The position numbers were made by a program, and so were the translations under genes. The notes under the pieces were generated by a model. The model had not been told where the DNA came from. It did not search any database and saw nothing but the letters and a program-made list of their open reading frames with translations. A stretch of DNA of 48,767 nucleotides from an uncultured bacterium. GTDB taxonomy: Bacteria > Patescibacteriota > Minisyncoccia > Phycocordibacterales > CAINVO01. This document shows positions 17,092-25,360 of this stretch, piece by piece. The stretch's first letter is position 1. Each line of letters opens with the position of its first letter. Location of the stretch: NCBI GenBank assembly GCA_903854195.1, contig CAINVO010000028.1, positions 1-48,767 of the forward strand, in the 5' to 3' direction.

Positions 17092-17207
17092 AAATATCCT
17101 TATTGATTGAGCATACTGGGTAATTTATTGGACTTTGAGATAAATTGTATTAGATATACAATCATGCTATAAAACATGTACTTAAAAATTAACTAACTCA
17201 CAAAAAA

Positions 17208-17531
17208 ATGGACCACAACAACACGACAACCGCCTTTGATTTATCAGGTAAAAAAATAGTAAAAAATCTAGGAATTGTTAAAGGTATAATTGTCCGATCA
17301 AGATCAATCGTTGGAACACTTGGAGGTTCTTTACAAACAATATTTGGAGGCAACATCACTCTTTTCACAGAACTATGTGAAAAAACACGTGAAGAGGCCT
17401 TTGACCTTATGATCAAACACGCCGAGGAAAAAGGAGCAAATGCAATTATAGGTGTCAGATACGACACAACTGAACTTATGCAAGGTGTAACTGAAGTACT
17501 ATGCTATGGCACTGCTGTTATAGTGGAATAA
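17208..17531 (+). CDS. YbjQ/UPF0145 family protein
   Basis: 107 residues. The family core is visible: [70 protein letters not shown] followed by [13 protein letters not shown]. YbjQ-like proteins form ring-shaped oligomers and are often called heavy-metal-binding, but the role is unsettled. TATAAA at about 17170 may be the -10 box. The following gene begins 16 bases later and may be co-transcribed, although it also has its own -10 box. Confidence 0.85.
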   Translation: MDHNNTTTAFDLSGKKIVKNLGIVKGIIVRSRSIVGTLGGSLQTIFGGNITLFTELCEKTREEAFDLMIKHAEEKGANAIIGVRYDTTELMQGVTEVLCYGTAVIVE

Positions 17532-17547
17532 AGAGTACAATATAAAC

Positions 17548-18135
17548 ATGAACAAAAAAGCCACCGGCACAAGTATATTGATTTTAGTATTAGTAGTATT
17601 GTGTATTTATTTATTTTTAATTCAAAAAAACAAAGAAAATAACACTTCGCTAATATCCACAAACAACACATCAACTACTACACTTCAAACAGCTTTCGAT
17701 GGAAAAAATTCTTCTTTCAAAATAGATGATGTTTCTGTTACTTTAAAAAATGGTGAATCATCTGTTGAAATTGCCCCTGGATCTGCATCAAAAGTTACAA
17801 CTAAATATTTTGGAAACGAAGCAACAGGAGACTTAAATGGTGACGGACTACCCGATACAGCTTTTCTTGTCACACAAGAAGGTGGTGGAAGCGGAGTATC
17901 CTATTACGTGGTGGTTGCCCTTAAGACCTCAGATGGATACAAAACAACAAATGCCTTTTTAATTGGAGATCGCATCGCACCCCAATCAACAGAAATCAAT
18001 TCTAGTGCCATGGAACTACACGTAAATTATGCTGACAGAAAAGCCAATGAACCAATGACAACCCAACCATCAGTTGGATCTGTTAAAATCCTAAAGGTCA
18101 CACCAGACGGAAAACTTGCAGGCATTATGTTGTAA
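17548..18135 (+). CDS. Membrane-anchored exported protein with FG-GAP-like segment
   Basis: 195 residues. An N-terminal transmembrane anchor (ILILVLVVLCIYLFLIQ) and a Ser/Thr/Asn-rich linker precede an extracytoplasmic domain with GDLNGDGLPDTAFLV (a calcium-loop-like FG-GAP motif), YYVVVALKTSDGY, FLIGDRIAPQSTEI and a C-terminal EPMTTQPSVGSVKILKV. The 253-residue protein at 36.7 kb has the same C-terminal arrangement (FIGSRLSFQS, NDGEPVTAAPSVP), so the two are paralogues. TACAAT lies 6 bases before the ATG. Confidence 0.7.
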   Translation: MNKKATGTSILILVLVVLCIYLFLIQKNKENNTSLISTNNTSTTTLQTAFDGKNSSFKIDDVSVTLKNGESSVEIAPGSASKVTTKYFGNEATGDLNGDGLPDTAFLVTQEGGGSGVSYYVVVALKTSDGYKTTNAFLIGDRIAPQSTEINSSAMELHVNYADRKANEPMTTQPSVGSVKILKVTPDGKLAGIML

Positions 18136-18222
18136 GCCATGGCTGCGAGATAAACTTAAAATCTTCACAAACTAGAACAAAATTATCGGCACATCAAACA
18201 AGCTCCGCACACTCCCGCGATC

Positions 18223-18242
18223 TAGCTATCTATAGATAGCTA
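18223..18242. terminator. Palindromic hairpin at the 3' end of msrA
   Basis: TAGCTATC-TATA-GATAGCTA is a perfect palindrome covering the msrA stop codon, between convergent genes. It probably stabilises or terminates the msrBA transcript. No T-run follows. Confidence 0.5.
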
Positions 18243-18715
18243 TCAAAATAGATAGCATGACAGGTATATCCTCCTTTATTTTTCTGTAGATAATCTTGAT
18301 GATATTCCTCAGCCTTATAAAATTTTACTAATGGTTCCAATGTGGTAACAACTGGTCCTGACCAGCGCTTAGAACTATTTACTATTTCAATAAATTTTTC
18401 TGCCTCTTTCTTTTCCTCGTCATTTCCATAGAAAATTGCAGAACGATATGACGTACCTATATCGTTTCCTTGTTGATTCAATGTGGTTGGGTTATGTATC
18501 TGAAAAAAGAAATCTAAAAGATTTTTATAGGAGGTTTTTTCTGTGTCATATTCAATTTGAACGGCTTCTGCATGACCATCATGATTTTCATATGTTGGAT
18601 TTTGAGTATGGCCTCCAGTATAGCCAACCTCAGTGTTAACAACTCCAGGCTGTGATCTAATTAAATCCTCCAATCCCCAAAAACAACCCCCAGCTAATAC
18701 TATTTTTTTAGTCAT
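18230..18715 (-). CDS. msrA: Peptide methionine (S)-S-oxide reductase
   Basis: Reduces the S-epimer of methionine sulfoxide in proteins. 161 residues from ATG 18715, starting [17 protein letters not shown] with the catalytic cysteine in GCFWG. Also visible are [57 protein letters not shown] and the end [17 protein letters not shown]. An upstream in-frame ATG at 18766 would overlap msrB and is unlikely. It follows msrB by 25 bases in an msrB-msrA operon. TATAAT between the genes could add a second promoter. Confidence 0.95.
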   Translation of the reverse strand: MTKKIVLAGGCFWGLEDLIRSQPGVVNTEVGYTGGHTQNPTYENHDGHAEAVQIEYDTEKTSYKNLLDFFFQIHNPTTLNQQGNDIGTSYRSAIFYGNDEEKKEAEKFIEIVNSSKRWSGPVVTTLEPLVKFYKAEEYHQDYLQKNKGGYTCHAIYFDSYL

Positions 18716-18740
18716 TTTTTTGATTAAGTTTATTATATTT

Positions 18741-19145
18741 TTAATTTGAATCCTCAAAATCTTCAAAACAAACTGAATTCATACAATATCGCTTTCCTGT
18801 TTTTGTTGGTCCGTCTTCAAAAAGATGTCCGAGATGAGAGTTACATTTGGCACAAACAGTTTCTACCCTACTCATATCATGAGAATTATCCTCTATATTC
18901 TTTACGGCCCCAGGCAAGGCATCGTCAAAACTTGGCCAACCCGTACCAGATTCAAACTTTGCACTAGCGGAAAAAAGTGCATTTCCACAGGCAGCACATC
19001 TATAGAAACCATCCTTATCTGGGTGAATCAATTTTCCAGAAAATGGAGCTTCAGTACCCTTTTGTCTCAACACTTGGTACTGCTCAGACGTAAGGTTTTT
19101 TTTGAAATCATCCTCATTTTGCAATATATTGTTGTTTGTATTCAT
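18741..19145 (-). CDS. msrB: Peptide methionine (R)-S-oxide reductase
   Basis: Reduces the R-epimer of methionine sulfoxide. 134 residues with two CxxC zinc pairs (RCAACG and VCAKCN), the substrate motif [24 protein letters not shown] and the catalytic cysteine in [12 protein letters not shown]-like KRYCMNSV. First gene of the msrB-msrA operon. A perfect TATAAT ends 6 bases before the ATG at 19145, indicating a leaderless transcript. It is divergent from the HIT gene, whose promoter has the same layout. Confidence 0.95.
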   Translation of the reverse strand: MNTNNNILQNEDDFKKNLTSEQYQVLRQKGTEAPFSGKLIHPDKDGFYRCAACGNALFSASAKFESGTGWPSFDDALPGAVKNIEDNSHDMSRVETVCAKCNSHLGHLFEDGPTKTGKRYCMNSVCFEDFEDSN

Positions 19146-19198
19146 ATATAAATTATACTATTTAGATTTATAATACACTTATCTGATATAATACAACA
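19146..19198. promoter_or_regulatory. Divergent leaderless promoters (msrB / HIT)
   Basis: Minus strand: TATAAT (19157-19152), six bases, ATG 19145. Plus strand: TGA-TATAAT (19184-19192), six bases, ATG 19199. Both -10 boxes are consensus and equally spaced from their ATG. Confidence 0.75.
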
Positions 19199-19630
19199 AT
19201 GCTTTATAAAGATTTCCTAAAAATTGAACGAGAATGCCCTTTTTGTGAAAAAACCAATAGAATTATTAAAGAGGAAGATAATGCGTTTCTAACTTACTCC
19301 TTGGCTCCGTACCACAAACACCACCTACTTGTAGTCCCTACTCGCCATACTGAGTTCTTTGAAGACCTAAACGATGATGAAACAAAATCAATTGAAAAAC
19401 TCTTACATTTTGGAGTAAAAATACTTAAATCACTTGGTTACAAAGATTACACTATTCTGGTTAGAAATGGCGAAAACTTGGGTAAAAGTGTCCGACATTT
19501 ACACTACCACATTGTTCCAGTTGCCCTTATTGGTGATGTTGATCACAAAGGTTACGAACGGGAAATCATGACTGAAAAAGAAATAGAAATTCTAATGAAT
19601 GAGTTTAAAGTTGCAGAAGAAAAAATTTAG
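19199..19630 (+). CDS. HIT family nucleotide-binding protein
   Basis: 143 residues. The histidine-triad motif is HLHYHIVP near residue 100, the nucleotidyl hydrolase/transferase active site. N-terminal CPFC is typical of this subgroup, which also has YHKHHLLVVPTRHTEFFEDL. HIT proteins cleave nucleoside phosphoramidates or dinucleoside polyphosphates; the substrate is not assignable. TGA-TATAAT six bases before the ATG implies a leaderless mRNA. It is a single-gene unit. Confidence 0.9.
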   Translation: MLYKDFLKIERECPFCEKTNRIIKEEDNAFLTYSLAPYHKHHLLVVPTRHTEFFEDLNDDETKSIEKLLHFGVKILKSLGYKDYTILVRNGENLGKSVRHLHYHIVPVALIGDVDHKGYEREIMTEKEIEILMNEFKVAEEKI

Positions 19631-19687
19631 AAGGTGTTTTGTAATTTTATCAATTTTTACCCTTTAATAATGACCTCTATCGACCAA

Positions 19688-19714
19688 TTGACTTTAGTAA
19701 ATTAATGTTATAAG
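19688..19714 (+). promoter_or_regulatory. Candidate promoter of a noncoding RNA
   Basis: An extended -10 (TGT-TATAAG, 19706-19714) follows TTGACT (19688) at a short 15-base spacing. Transcription would start near 19721. Confidence 0.45.
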
Positions 19715-19720
19715 TTGATA

Positions 19721-19995
19721 AAAGTCCCCGCTTGTTCCAAGGTACAGCTTTCGTTCTTTTGAAAAATTTCGATGAACGCGTTCATACGTTCAGTCGTTAC
19801 TGATAAGATTTTACTGCTTTGTGAAGCTTGTCAGAGTGGCCTTTTGCCGGGCCAAATATGATGCCAATATCTCAGTGTCGGTTTGTTTGGCTAGATGTTG
19901 GTTAAACTCACCTTGAAGTGACTTTGCGGCTCACCTAAAGGAATGCAATCATAATATGAACAGCCCTCGTAGAAATACGAGGGCTCTTTTTTTAT
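19721..19995 (+). ncRNA. Candidate structured noncoding RNA (about 270 nt), class unknown
   Basis: The 430-base gap between the HIT gene and murB has no convincing ORF (the best is 29 codons) but is more GC-balanced than other intergenic DNA here. It is framed by a promoter-like element and a textbook terminator. Internal pairings include ATGAACG/CGTTCAT (near 19770-19785), TGGCC/GGGCCA (near 19836-19856) and TCAC/GTGA. It lacks the signatures I know for tmRNA, RNase P RNA, SRP RNA or 6S RNA. The 5' end is an inference from the promoter. Confidence 0.5.
19962..19985 (+). terminator. Textbook terminator of the candidate ncRNA
   Basis: AGCCCTCGTA and TACGAGGGCT (10 bp) closed by a GAAA tetraloop, then C and seven Ts. 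Confidence 0.85.
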
Positions 19996-20061
19996 ATACT
20001 TTTTATCTACCCACCATACACATAATTAATGCTCAGCATATCCCTCACACTCCTAACGTCC

Positions 20062-20973
20062 TTAAAACTCTCCTATCATTTTTATTTCTGTTTCTAAAAT
20101 ATAACCAGTTTTATTTTTAACTTCCTCTTGTATCATTTTTATTAATTTTAAAACATCCTCTGCCAGGCCACCTCCCAAATTTACTATGAAGTTTGCATGC
20201 TTATCAGAAACTTGAACATTTCCAATGCGAAAACCTTTTAAACCAACATTTTCTATAAGCCTCCCAGCACCAACTCCCTCAATCTTTTTAAAAACTGACC
20301 CGCACGACGGATACGATTCAAGTGAAGGATGTCTTTCAGATCTCCATTTTAAGTTTTCTTTTCTTTGAAAAATTATTTCTTCTTTATCCTTTGGCACAAG
20401 TAAAAAAATAACCTCAGTAGCAATAATTTCTCTATTATGAAAAATACTCTGATCATATCCAAAATTAAAAAAATCTTTTTCAACAGATATCAAACTATTT
20501 TGTTCATCTAGAACTTTTGCTGATACAACTATTTCTGAAATATATTTTGTACTTTTTCTATCTGGAGACAAAAAATGAAGATTTTGCCACATAGCCCCAC
20601 CAACAGTACTTGGAATACCAGCAAAATGTTCTAGGCCAGAAAGGCCTCTTTCCTCAGCTTGTATTATTAAATCCGAAATCAAGGCTCCGCTTTCAACAAT
20701 CAGCTGGTGATTACCGCCATTGTTTTTAAAATAAAATTTTTTTGATTCATTTTTAATCACTAACCCCCTGTATCCTTTATCACCTATCAGAACATTTGCA
20801 CCTGTACCTAACACAAAATAACTAATACCCTCTTTTCGAGCATTAATTACTGCATTTACAAGCTCTTCCTGATTTTGAACTGCAACAAAATAATCTGCCG
20901 GGCCTCCAATTTTATATGTAGTATACGGTGCAAGAATTTCAGACTTTTTCAAATTCTTAATATCATTAAGCAT
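20062..20973 (-). CDS. murB: UDP-N-acetylmuramate dehydrogenase
   Basis: Reduces UDP-GlcNAc-enolpyruvate to UDP-MurNAc in peptidoglycan synthesis, using FAD and NADPH. 303 residues with the FAD-domain motifs TTYKIGGPADYFV, GTGANVLIGDKGYRGLVI, GLSGLEHFAGIPSTVGGAMWQN, the NFGYDQSIFHN segment, and the catalytic serine region YPSCGSVFKK followed by GAGRLIENVGLKGFRIGNVQVSDKHANFIVN. It starts at ATG 20973 (TTG 20979 is also in frame). TAAAAT lies six bases before this ATG. No other mur gene is in the window. Confidence 0.95.
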   Translation of the reverse strand: MLNDIKNLKKSEILAPYTTYKIGGPADYFVAVQNQEELVNAVINARKEGISYFVLGTGANVLIGDKGYRGLVIKNESKKFYFKNNGGNHQLIVESGALISDLIIQAEERGLSGLEHFAGIPSTVGGAMWQNLHFLSPDRKSTKYISEIVVSAKVLDEQNSLISVEKDFFNFGYDQSIFHNREIIATEVIFLLVPKDKEEIIFQRKENLKWRSERHPSLESYPSCGSVFKKIEGVGAGRLIENVGLKGFRIGNVQVSDKHANFIVNLGGGLAEDVLKLIKMIQEEVKNKTGYILETEIKMIGEF

Positions 20974-21010
20974 AATCAAATTTTATCATTTTTTCATACT
21001 GAAAAATATT

Positions 21011-21039
21011 TTGACAGCTAACTATAAAAGTGTTAAACA
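21011..21039 (+). promoter_or_regulatory. Promoter of the zinc-ribbon gene
   Basis: TTGACA, a 17-base spacer, TAAACA. The leader of about 45 bases ends in AAGGAAAGGA before ATG 21091. Confidence 0.6.
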
Positions 21040-21090
21040 TAATTCAGACAATCCCATAAAGCGACACAAATAAACAAGGAAAGGATCTAA

Positions 21091-21321
21091 ATGAATAAAA
21101 GAAAACAAAAGACCAAGCCTGCTATTTTGGGTCTTTTTCACAAAGATCCACCCTGCGGGCAAAAACTCACTAGTGATGGTTTCTGCACTGTTTGTCGACA
21201 CTTTCCAGATAAGGAAAATGTAACTTCCAAACTTTTTTGTTGGAAATGTGAATCTGAAATAAAAGGAGGAAATGTTTGTACGAAATGCAACACTATCCAA
21301 GAATTGGTTTCCACTAAATAA
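21091..21321 (+). CDS. Small zinc-ribbon protein
   Basis: 76 residues, basic at the N-terminus (MNKRKQKTK), with four cysteine knuckles: PPCG, FCTVC, FCWKC and VCTKC. Together they could fold into two zinc ribbons. No DNA-binding or enzymatic domain is fused. The strong ribosome site AAGGAAAGGA lies directly upstream, and a perfect 11-bp terminator follows. It may be an RNA/DNA-binding or partner-binding module. The function is unknown. Confidence 0.65.
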   Translation: MNKRKQKTKPAILGLFHKDPPCGQKLTSDGFCTVCRHFPDKENVTSKLFCWKCESEIKGGNVCTKCNTIQELVSTK

Positions 21322-21398
21322 ACAAGCACACGCTCGAGTGACCATCACTCAGAAAATTCAGTACCTAGTAAATTAAACAAGAAAAGCAAAACACTCTT

Positions 21399-21441
21399 AA
21401 ATCCGAAGTAGGTGGCCCAAAAGGCTTACCACTTCGGATTT
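21399..21441 (+). terminator. Intrinsic terminator
   Basis: AAATCCGAAGT and ACTTCGGATTT, 11-bp perfect stem with inner GGT/ACC and GCC/GGC pairing, then TTAATTA. Confidence 0.8.
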
Positions 21442-21515
21442 TTAATTACGGCCTAATTTCAGTTTAATTGCAGTGCCAGGATGATTCAAAATACACAAAA
21501 AAATACAAAACAAAA

Positions 21516-21531
21516 CACCCCAAAAAGGGTG
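21516..21531 (-). terminator. Terminator of the DUF378 gene
   Basis: On the minus strand CACCC-TTTTTG-GGGTG is followed by TTTTGTTTTG. Confidence 0.65.
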
Positions 21532-21546
21532 CTCTGTTTTGTGTTC

Positions 21547-21777
21547 TTAACTATTTACAGAAGGTGCAGAAACTGAGCAAGCTTTACAATTTGACTTGTG
21601 AGCAAATATTTCATAGACAGCTGCAACCCCCACTAGAATATAAATGATTCTGGATACAATATTATCCTGTGAACCGAAAAAGATAGCGCCGATATCAGTT
21701 CCCCAAATACCAACGATAAGCCAATTTAAACCACCAACAATAAGAAGGATGGCTGAAATTATATGTAATGATTTCAT
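21547..21777 (-). CDS. DUF378 family small membrane protein
   Basis: 76 residues. Two transmembrane helices carry the family pattern SAILLIVGGLNWLIVGIWG and IIYILVGVAAVYEIF, followed by a Cys/Ser-rich tail (NCKACSVSAPSV). DUF378 proteins are small inner-membrane proteins of unknown function. It is a single-gene unit with a terminator. Confidence 0.85.
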   Translation of the reverse strand: MKSLHIISAILLIVGGLNWLIVGIWGTDIGAIFFGSQDNIVSRIIYILVGVAAVYEIFAHKSNCKACSVSAPSVNS

Positions 21778-21884
21778 TTTTAAGTTTTACTTAAAACAAT
21801 ATTAAATCGACCTACATATAATTATGCTCTTACAACCTCGATGTTACTAGGATGTTATCCCCCGTATTATTTTATGACTAAAAC

Positions 21885-22373
21885 TTATCGTGTTGCGGAT
21901 ATACTACTAGTCCCAATTTCTGACTTTGCACTAACAGTTAACCTTCCATTTGCATCCTGAACTATACTATATTTGGTGTCATACTCGTTTGAATTTGTAT
22001 AATGTGCACCAGTAGTATTTGGGTCAAATGGTAATGATGAAATATAAGTTGGAACCAAACAGGATCCAATATCTAGACCACCTGTCCCGTTGTCACTCTT
22101 AATTATTGTTTCTGTACTTGGAAAAACTATATTTTTTTCACCACACAAGAATATGCCCTTATTTTCAGAAATATTTTGTCCGATTGCATTTAATATAGTT
22201 GCTACATTCGCAGTACGTTCCGAGTCTCTAGCAAGTTTGAATTGTCTAGAAGGATTTATTGCAACAAGAACAACCGTTGCTAATATTGCCATAATCCCGA
22301 TTACAACCAACAACTCAATCAAGGTAAAACCTTGCCTACTACTACAATCTCCAACTTCTTTTTCTTTGAACAT
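21885..22373 (-). CDS. Type IV pilin-like protein (prepilin)
   Basis: 162 residues. A prepilin peptidase site G/FTLIELLVVIGIMAILATVVLVAINP lies near residue 15, with the glutamate at mature position 5. The globular part has two cysteines (FLCGEKN and IGSCLVP) that could form the disulfide of the D-region, and a YSIVQDANGRLTVSAK strand pair. It is probably a structural pilin or pseudopilin in a type IV pilus used for adhesion or DNA uptake. The partner gene at 22476-22889 is 102 bases upstream on the same strand. Confidence 0.88.
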   Translation of the reverse strand: MFKEKEVGDCSSRQGFTLIELLVVIGIMAILATVVLVAINPSRQFKLARDSERTANVATILNAIGQNISENKGIFLCGEKNIVFPSTETIIKSDNGTGGLDIGSCLVPTYISSLPFDPNTTGAHYTNSNEYDTKYSIVQDANGRLTVSAKSEIGTSSISATR

Positions 22374-22475
22374 TAAATTTTGTTATTTAATTTTTAATGT
22401 ACACATAATTACATACACTAAACATATTTCTTTCAAAAAAATATAAATAAACAATGACGGACTAAAATCAAAAAA

Positions 22476-22889
22476 CTACATATGTACAGTATCCAAAGTA
22501 GTTTTTAATACTTTTATCGAGGAGGTTCCAAGATAAATATTTGCAGTCATTTTTGTATAAAAATATTTTGAATGACTCCCCAATGTAATATCAACATTAC
22601 CTTTATACAAACCACTTGATCCATAGTATGGAGAACTATGAGAAATTACGCACTGTGGCCAACTTATTAAAAATGGATCCTCAGCCAATGCAAGCAACGT
22701 AAGGGTAAGACAGCTGTATGTAAATGCTTGGCTTTGCAATCTATCAATCTCCTTTATCTGAAGCATTCTAGCTTGGTACAAACCTTCTGAAGCCATACAA
22801 ACATAAGCAAGCATCACAAAACCCACAACAACAACTGAAATAAGTGATGCAAAGCCCTTACAGGATTTATTAAAAATCTTCTTGTTCAC
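22476..22889 (-). CDS. Minor pilin-like / PilX-type protein
   Basis: 137 residues from GTG 22889, chosen because AAGGA lies 7 bases upstream; the frame runs open to TTG 22910. KGFASLISVVVVGFVMLAYVCM resembles the start of prepilins with a G/F site but lacks the glutamate. After the helix come a coiled segment (MLQIKEIDRLQSQAFTYSCLTLTLLALAED) and a beta domain with VDITLGSH and TANIYLGTSSIKVLKTTLD. This matches PilX-like minor pilins seen in Parcubacteria. Its place next to a pilin gene supports the call. Confidence 0.65.
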   Translation of the reverse strand: MNKKIFNKSCKGFASLISVVVVGFVMLAYVCMASEGLYQARMLQIKEIDRLQSQAFTYSCLTLTLLALAEDPFLISWPQCVISHSSPYYGSSGLYKGNVDITLGSHSKYFYTKMTANIYLGTSSIKVLKTTLDTVHM

Positions 22890-22986
22890 CAAACAATCCT
22901 TACACAACAAAGATAAATTAACTCCAAATCAAAAGTGGAGAGGAGATGAAAGATAAATAACAAAAAAACAATTTACTCCTTATCTA

Positions 22987-23616
22987 TTATTTATCTACCT
23001 GAGCTTTATGTCTTAATACCCTAGAGATTACAAAGAAAATTATAATAACAAAAAATACAAAACCTATACGGGTTGAGATCTTTTCAATATAGGCCAAATT
23101 ATAGCCAAACAAATAGCCTAGAGTTAAATAAAGGGAGGACCAAACAATTGCACCCAAAATATTCCATATGCAAAATTGCACAAATGGCATTTTAACTATT
23201 CCTGCAATTAGTGGAACTATGGACCTAATAGGAGAAAGAAACCTCCCAAGAAAAACGCTTTTTCCACCATGCTTTGAAAAAAACTTTTTTCCCCTCTCAA
23301 GGTGACTGACTTTTAGAATTTTATTTTCTTCATGAAATAAATGTGTACCTTTTGTTCCCAAATAAAAACCAACAAAATCACCACTAACAGCACCTATTGT
23401 TGCTGCCAATATTAGATATGGAATATCCACATAACCCTGAGACGATACAAAACCAAAAAATAGCAGAATCGTAACTCCAGGAGTAAAGAGCCCCACGAGA
23501 GGAAGTGCCTCAATAAAAGATATAACTCCAATCACAAGATAGCCCCATGGACCTATATTATCAATGAAGGGTAAGAAAGAATGTAGGAAATGTAGAGATA
23601 TCTTGTGAAAATGCAT
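22987..23616 (-). CDS. DedA family membrane protein
   Basis: 209 residues with the canonical DedA motifs: VISFIEALPLVGLFTPGVTILLFFGFV, GAVSGDFVGFYLGTKG, and FLGRFLSPIRSIVPLIAGIVKMPFVQFCIWN, whose arginines and prolines are conserved in functional family members. It probably supports lipid carrier or membrane homeostasis. It is closer to typical DedA than the protein at 16.5 kb. TAAAAT lies 10 bases before the ATG. It ends 76 bases upstream of the pilin genes. Confidence 0.9.
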   Translation of the reverse strand: MHFHKISLHFLHSFLPFIDNIGPWGYLVIGVISFIEALPLVGLFTPGVTILLFFGFVSSQGYVDIPYLILAATIGAVSGDFVGFYLGTKGTHLFHEENKILKVSHLERGKKFFSKHGGKSVFLGRFLSPIRSIVPLIAGIVKMPFVQFCIWNILGAIVWSSLYLTLGYLFGYNLAYIEKISTRIGFVFFVIIIFFVISRVLRHKAQVDK

Positions 23617-23644
23617 TTGTGCCGTTATTTTAGCACAAATTTAC

Positions 23645-24088
23645 TTATTTTTGACTTGGTGCGCCGGCCGGGGTATTTCTTATTTGGACCATAGTTGCAG
23701 TAACACTACCATCAGTATTTGTAGTTCCATTTACTATTACGTTTTCACCTGCAACAAGATCAGTTGTGGTGCCAGTTGTTGATTTAAGAATACTTGCTGA
23801 TCCAGGTAAAATAACCACTTTTGAACCACCAGCTCTCATGTCAACAGTCATAGTGTTTCCATTTATACTTAGGACACTTCCAGATACCATTCCTCCACCA
23901 GCACCGCCCCTAGCCCCACCTGTACGGCCTCCGGCGCCACCAAAACCTCCCTGTCCTGCCTGACCAAATTGACCACCAGCTGGAATTTTAGATGTTTGAT
24001 AAGCTACTCCACCATAAAATGAAAGTGCAATTATTACAATCAGACCTACTGCTAAAATTATTTTATGTTTTTTTGTTTGTATATGCAT
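23645..24088 (-). CDS. Membrane-anchored DUF5666-like protein
   Basis: 147 residues. An N-terminal transmembrane anchor (IILAVGLIVIIALSFYGGVAY), a Gly-rich linker (about residues 38-66, GQGGFGGAGGRTGG repeats) and a small beta-barrel of the DUF5666 kind (SGSVLSINGNTMTVDM, ENVIVNGTTNTDGSVTATMVQI). It is the last gene of the adaptor/ATPase/permease cluster, 36 bases after the permease, which suggests an accessory role at the cell surface. The function is not known. Confidence 0.75.
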   Translation of the reverse strand: MHIQTKKHKIILAVGLIVIIALSFYGGVAYQTSKIPAGGQFGQAGQGGFGGAGGRTGGARGGAGGGMVSGSVLSINGNTMTVDMRAGGSKVVILPGSASILKSTTGTTTDLVAGENVIVNGTTNTDGSVTATMVQIRNTPAGAPSQK

Positions 24089-24124
24089 TTTATTATTTTT
24101 ATTTTATTAATTAATTATATAAAC

Positions 24125-25345
24125 TTACTCATATCTAAGAGCCTCGATCGGATTAAGATTTGAAGCTCTTCGTGCAGGATAATATCCAAACACAATTCCG
24201 ATAAATGCGGAGACACCGAACGCCAACAATATCGAAGATATCGATACCGTTGTAGCAATCCCCGCAAAGTACCTCACACTAAATGAGACTCCATACCCTA
24301 TCAGTACACCAATAAACCCTCCTATAAAAGTCAACATCACAGCCTCTAGTAAAAACTGTGTATTTATATCTTTCTTTTTTGCACCAATCGCTTTTCTAAG
24401 ACCAATTTCACGTGTACGTTCTGTCACTGTTGTTAGCATCATATTCATAATACCGATACCACCCACAAGCAAAGATATTCCCGCCACCGCCCCAAGTAAA
24501 ATAGTAAATGTACTTGTTACACTTGAAGCTGTAGCAACAATATCACTTTGATTCAGAACACTAAAATCTGCTGAGGCTGCATTACTAATGTGATGCTTGT
24601 CTAGTAGAAAACTTGTAACCTCATCCTGCAATGCACTCATAGAACTCTGATCTTTTGCTTCTATACTTATCGTTGAAAGATAGGAATTACCCGCCAAAAA
24701 ACGCTCCATAGTAGAGATGGGTACAAAAATTCTATCATCCTGATTTCCAAAACCCGTACCACCCTTACTTGTAGTTACTCCAACAATCTTAAAATCAATA
24801 GAATTTATTCGAATAGTTTGACCAATAGGATCTGTGCCAGTAGCAAATAAATCAGCTACAGTTGTAGGACCAAGTACTGCAACTTTAGACATACTTGCAT
24901 TGTCCTGATCTGTGATAAATGAACCATTATCAACGGCAACATTTCTAACATCGGTATACGAAGAAACCGTACCAATTACAGATGTATTTGTATTTGTTCC
25001 TTTTGCCGATACCTGATAACGCTTTGTTATATCAGGGGCCACTGCTAATGCCAAAGTAGATGCTTTTTTATATGCATCAGCATCTTCTTGAGTCAAAGTC
25101 TGTGCACTTCCTCTACCAGCACTTGGCTGTCCAAAGCTTCTCTGAGCCCCTGGGGTGACCATCACGAGGTTTGAACCAATAGATTGGATACTTGCTTGTA
25201 TAGTACTTTGAGTACCCTGTCCAATAGCTACAAGCGAAACAACCGAAGCTACACCTATAACAATACCAAGCATGGTGAGTCCAGATCTTACTTTGTTTCC
25301 AGATATTGCAGAATATGTTTCATGTAATAAATCTTTTGTTGTCAT
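24125..25345 (-). CDS. MacB-like ABC transporter permease (FtsX family)
   Basis: 406 residues. A first transmembrane helix (SGLTMLGIVIGVASVVSLVAIGQG), a large extracytoplasmic MacB_PCD domain (about 60-270) and a C-terminal FtsX domain of three helices with IMNMMLTTVTERTREIGLRKAIGAKKKDI and FGYYPARRASNLNPIEALRYE. These proteins transmit ATPase movement to the outside (mechanotransmission) to export peptides, lipids or drugs. It is directly downstream of the ATPase gene (15 bases) and the adaptor gene. The ATPase is a separate gene, unlike in E. coli MacB. Confidence 0.92.
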   Translation of the reverse strand: MTTKDLLHETYSAISGNKVRSGLTMLGIVIGVASVVSLVAIGQGTQSTIQASIQSIGSNLVMVTPGAQRSFGQPSAGRGSAQTLTQEDADAYKKASTLALAVAPDITKRYQVSAKGTNTNTSVIGTVSSYTDVRNVAVDNGSFITDQDNASMSKVAVLGPTTVADLFATGTDPIGQTIRINSIDFKIVGVTTSKGGTGFGNQDDRIFVPISTMERFLAGNSYLSTISIEAKDQSSMSALQDEVTSFLLDKHHISNAASADFSVLNQSDIVATASSVTSTFTILLGAVAGISLLVGGIGIMNMMLTTVTERTREIGLRKAIGAKKKDINTQFLLEAVMLTFIGGFIGVLIGYGVSFSVRYFAGIATTVSISSILLAFGVSAFIGIVFGYYPARRASNLNPIEALRYE

Positions 25346-25360
25346 TTTAGTAATTTAGAT

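Noticed and set aside
18723-18766. Upstream ATG 18766 as msrA start
   Set aside because: It would add a non-conserved Ile/Lys-rich extension overlapping msrB; MsrA proteins begin just before GCFWG.
19770-19790. GAACGCGTTC as a second LexA box
   Set aside because: The spacing between half-sites is 2 bases, not 4, and it lies inside the ncRNA candidate, not at a promoter.
19721-19995. tmRNA, RNase P, SRP or 6S RNA for the ncRNA candidate
   Set aside because: None of the conserved sequences of these RNAs that I know are present.
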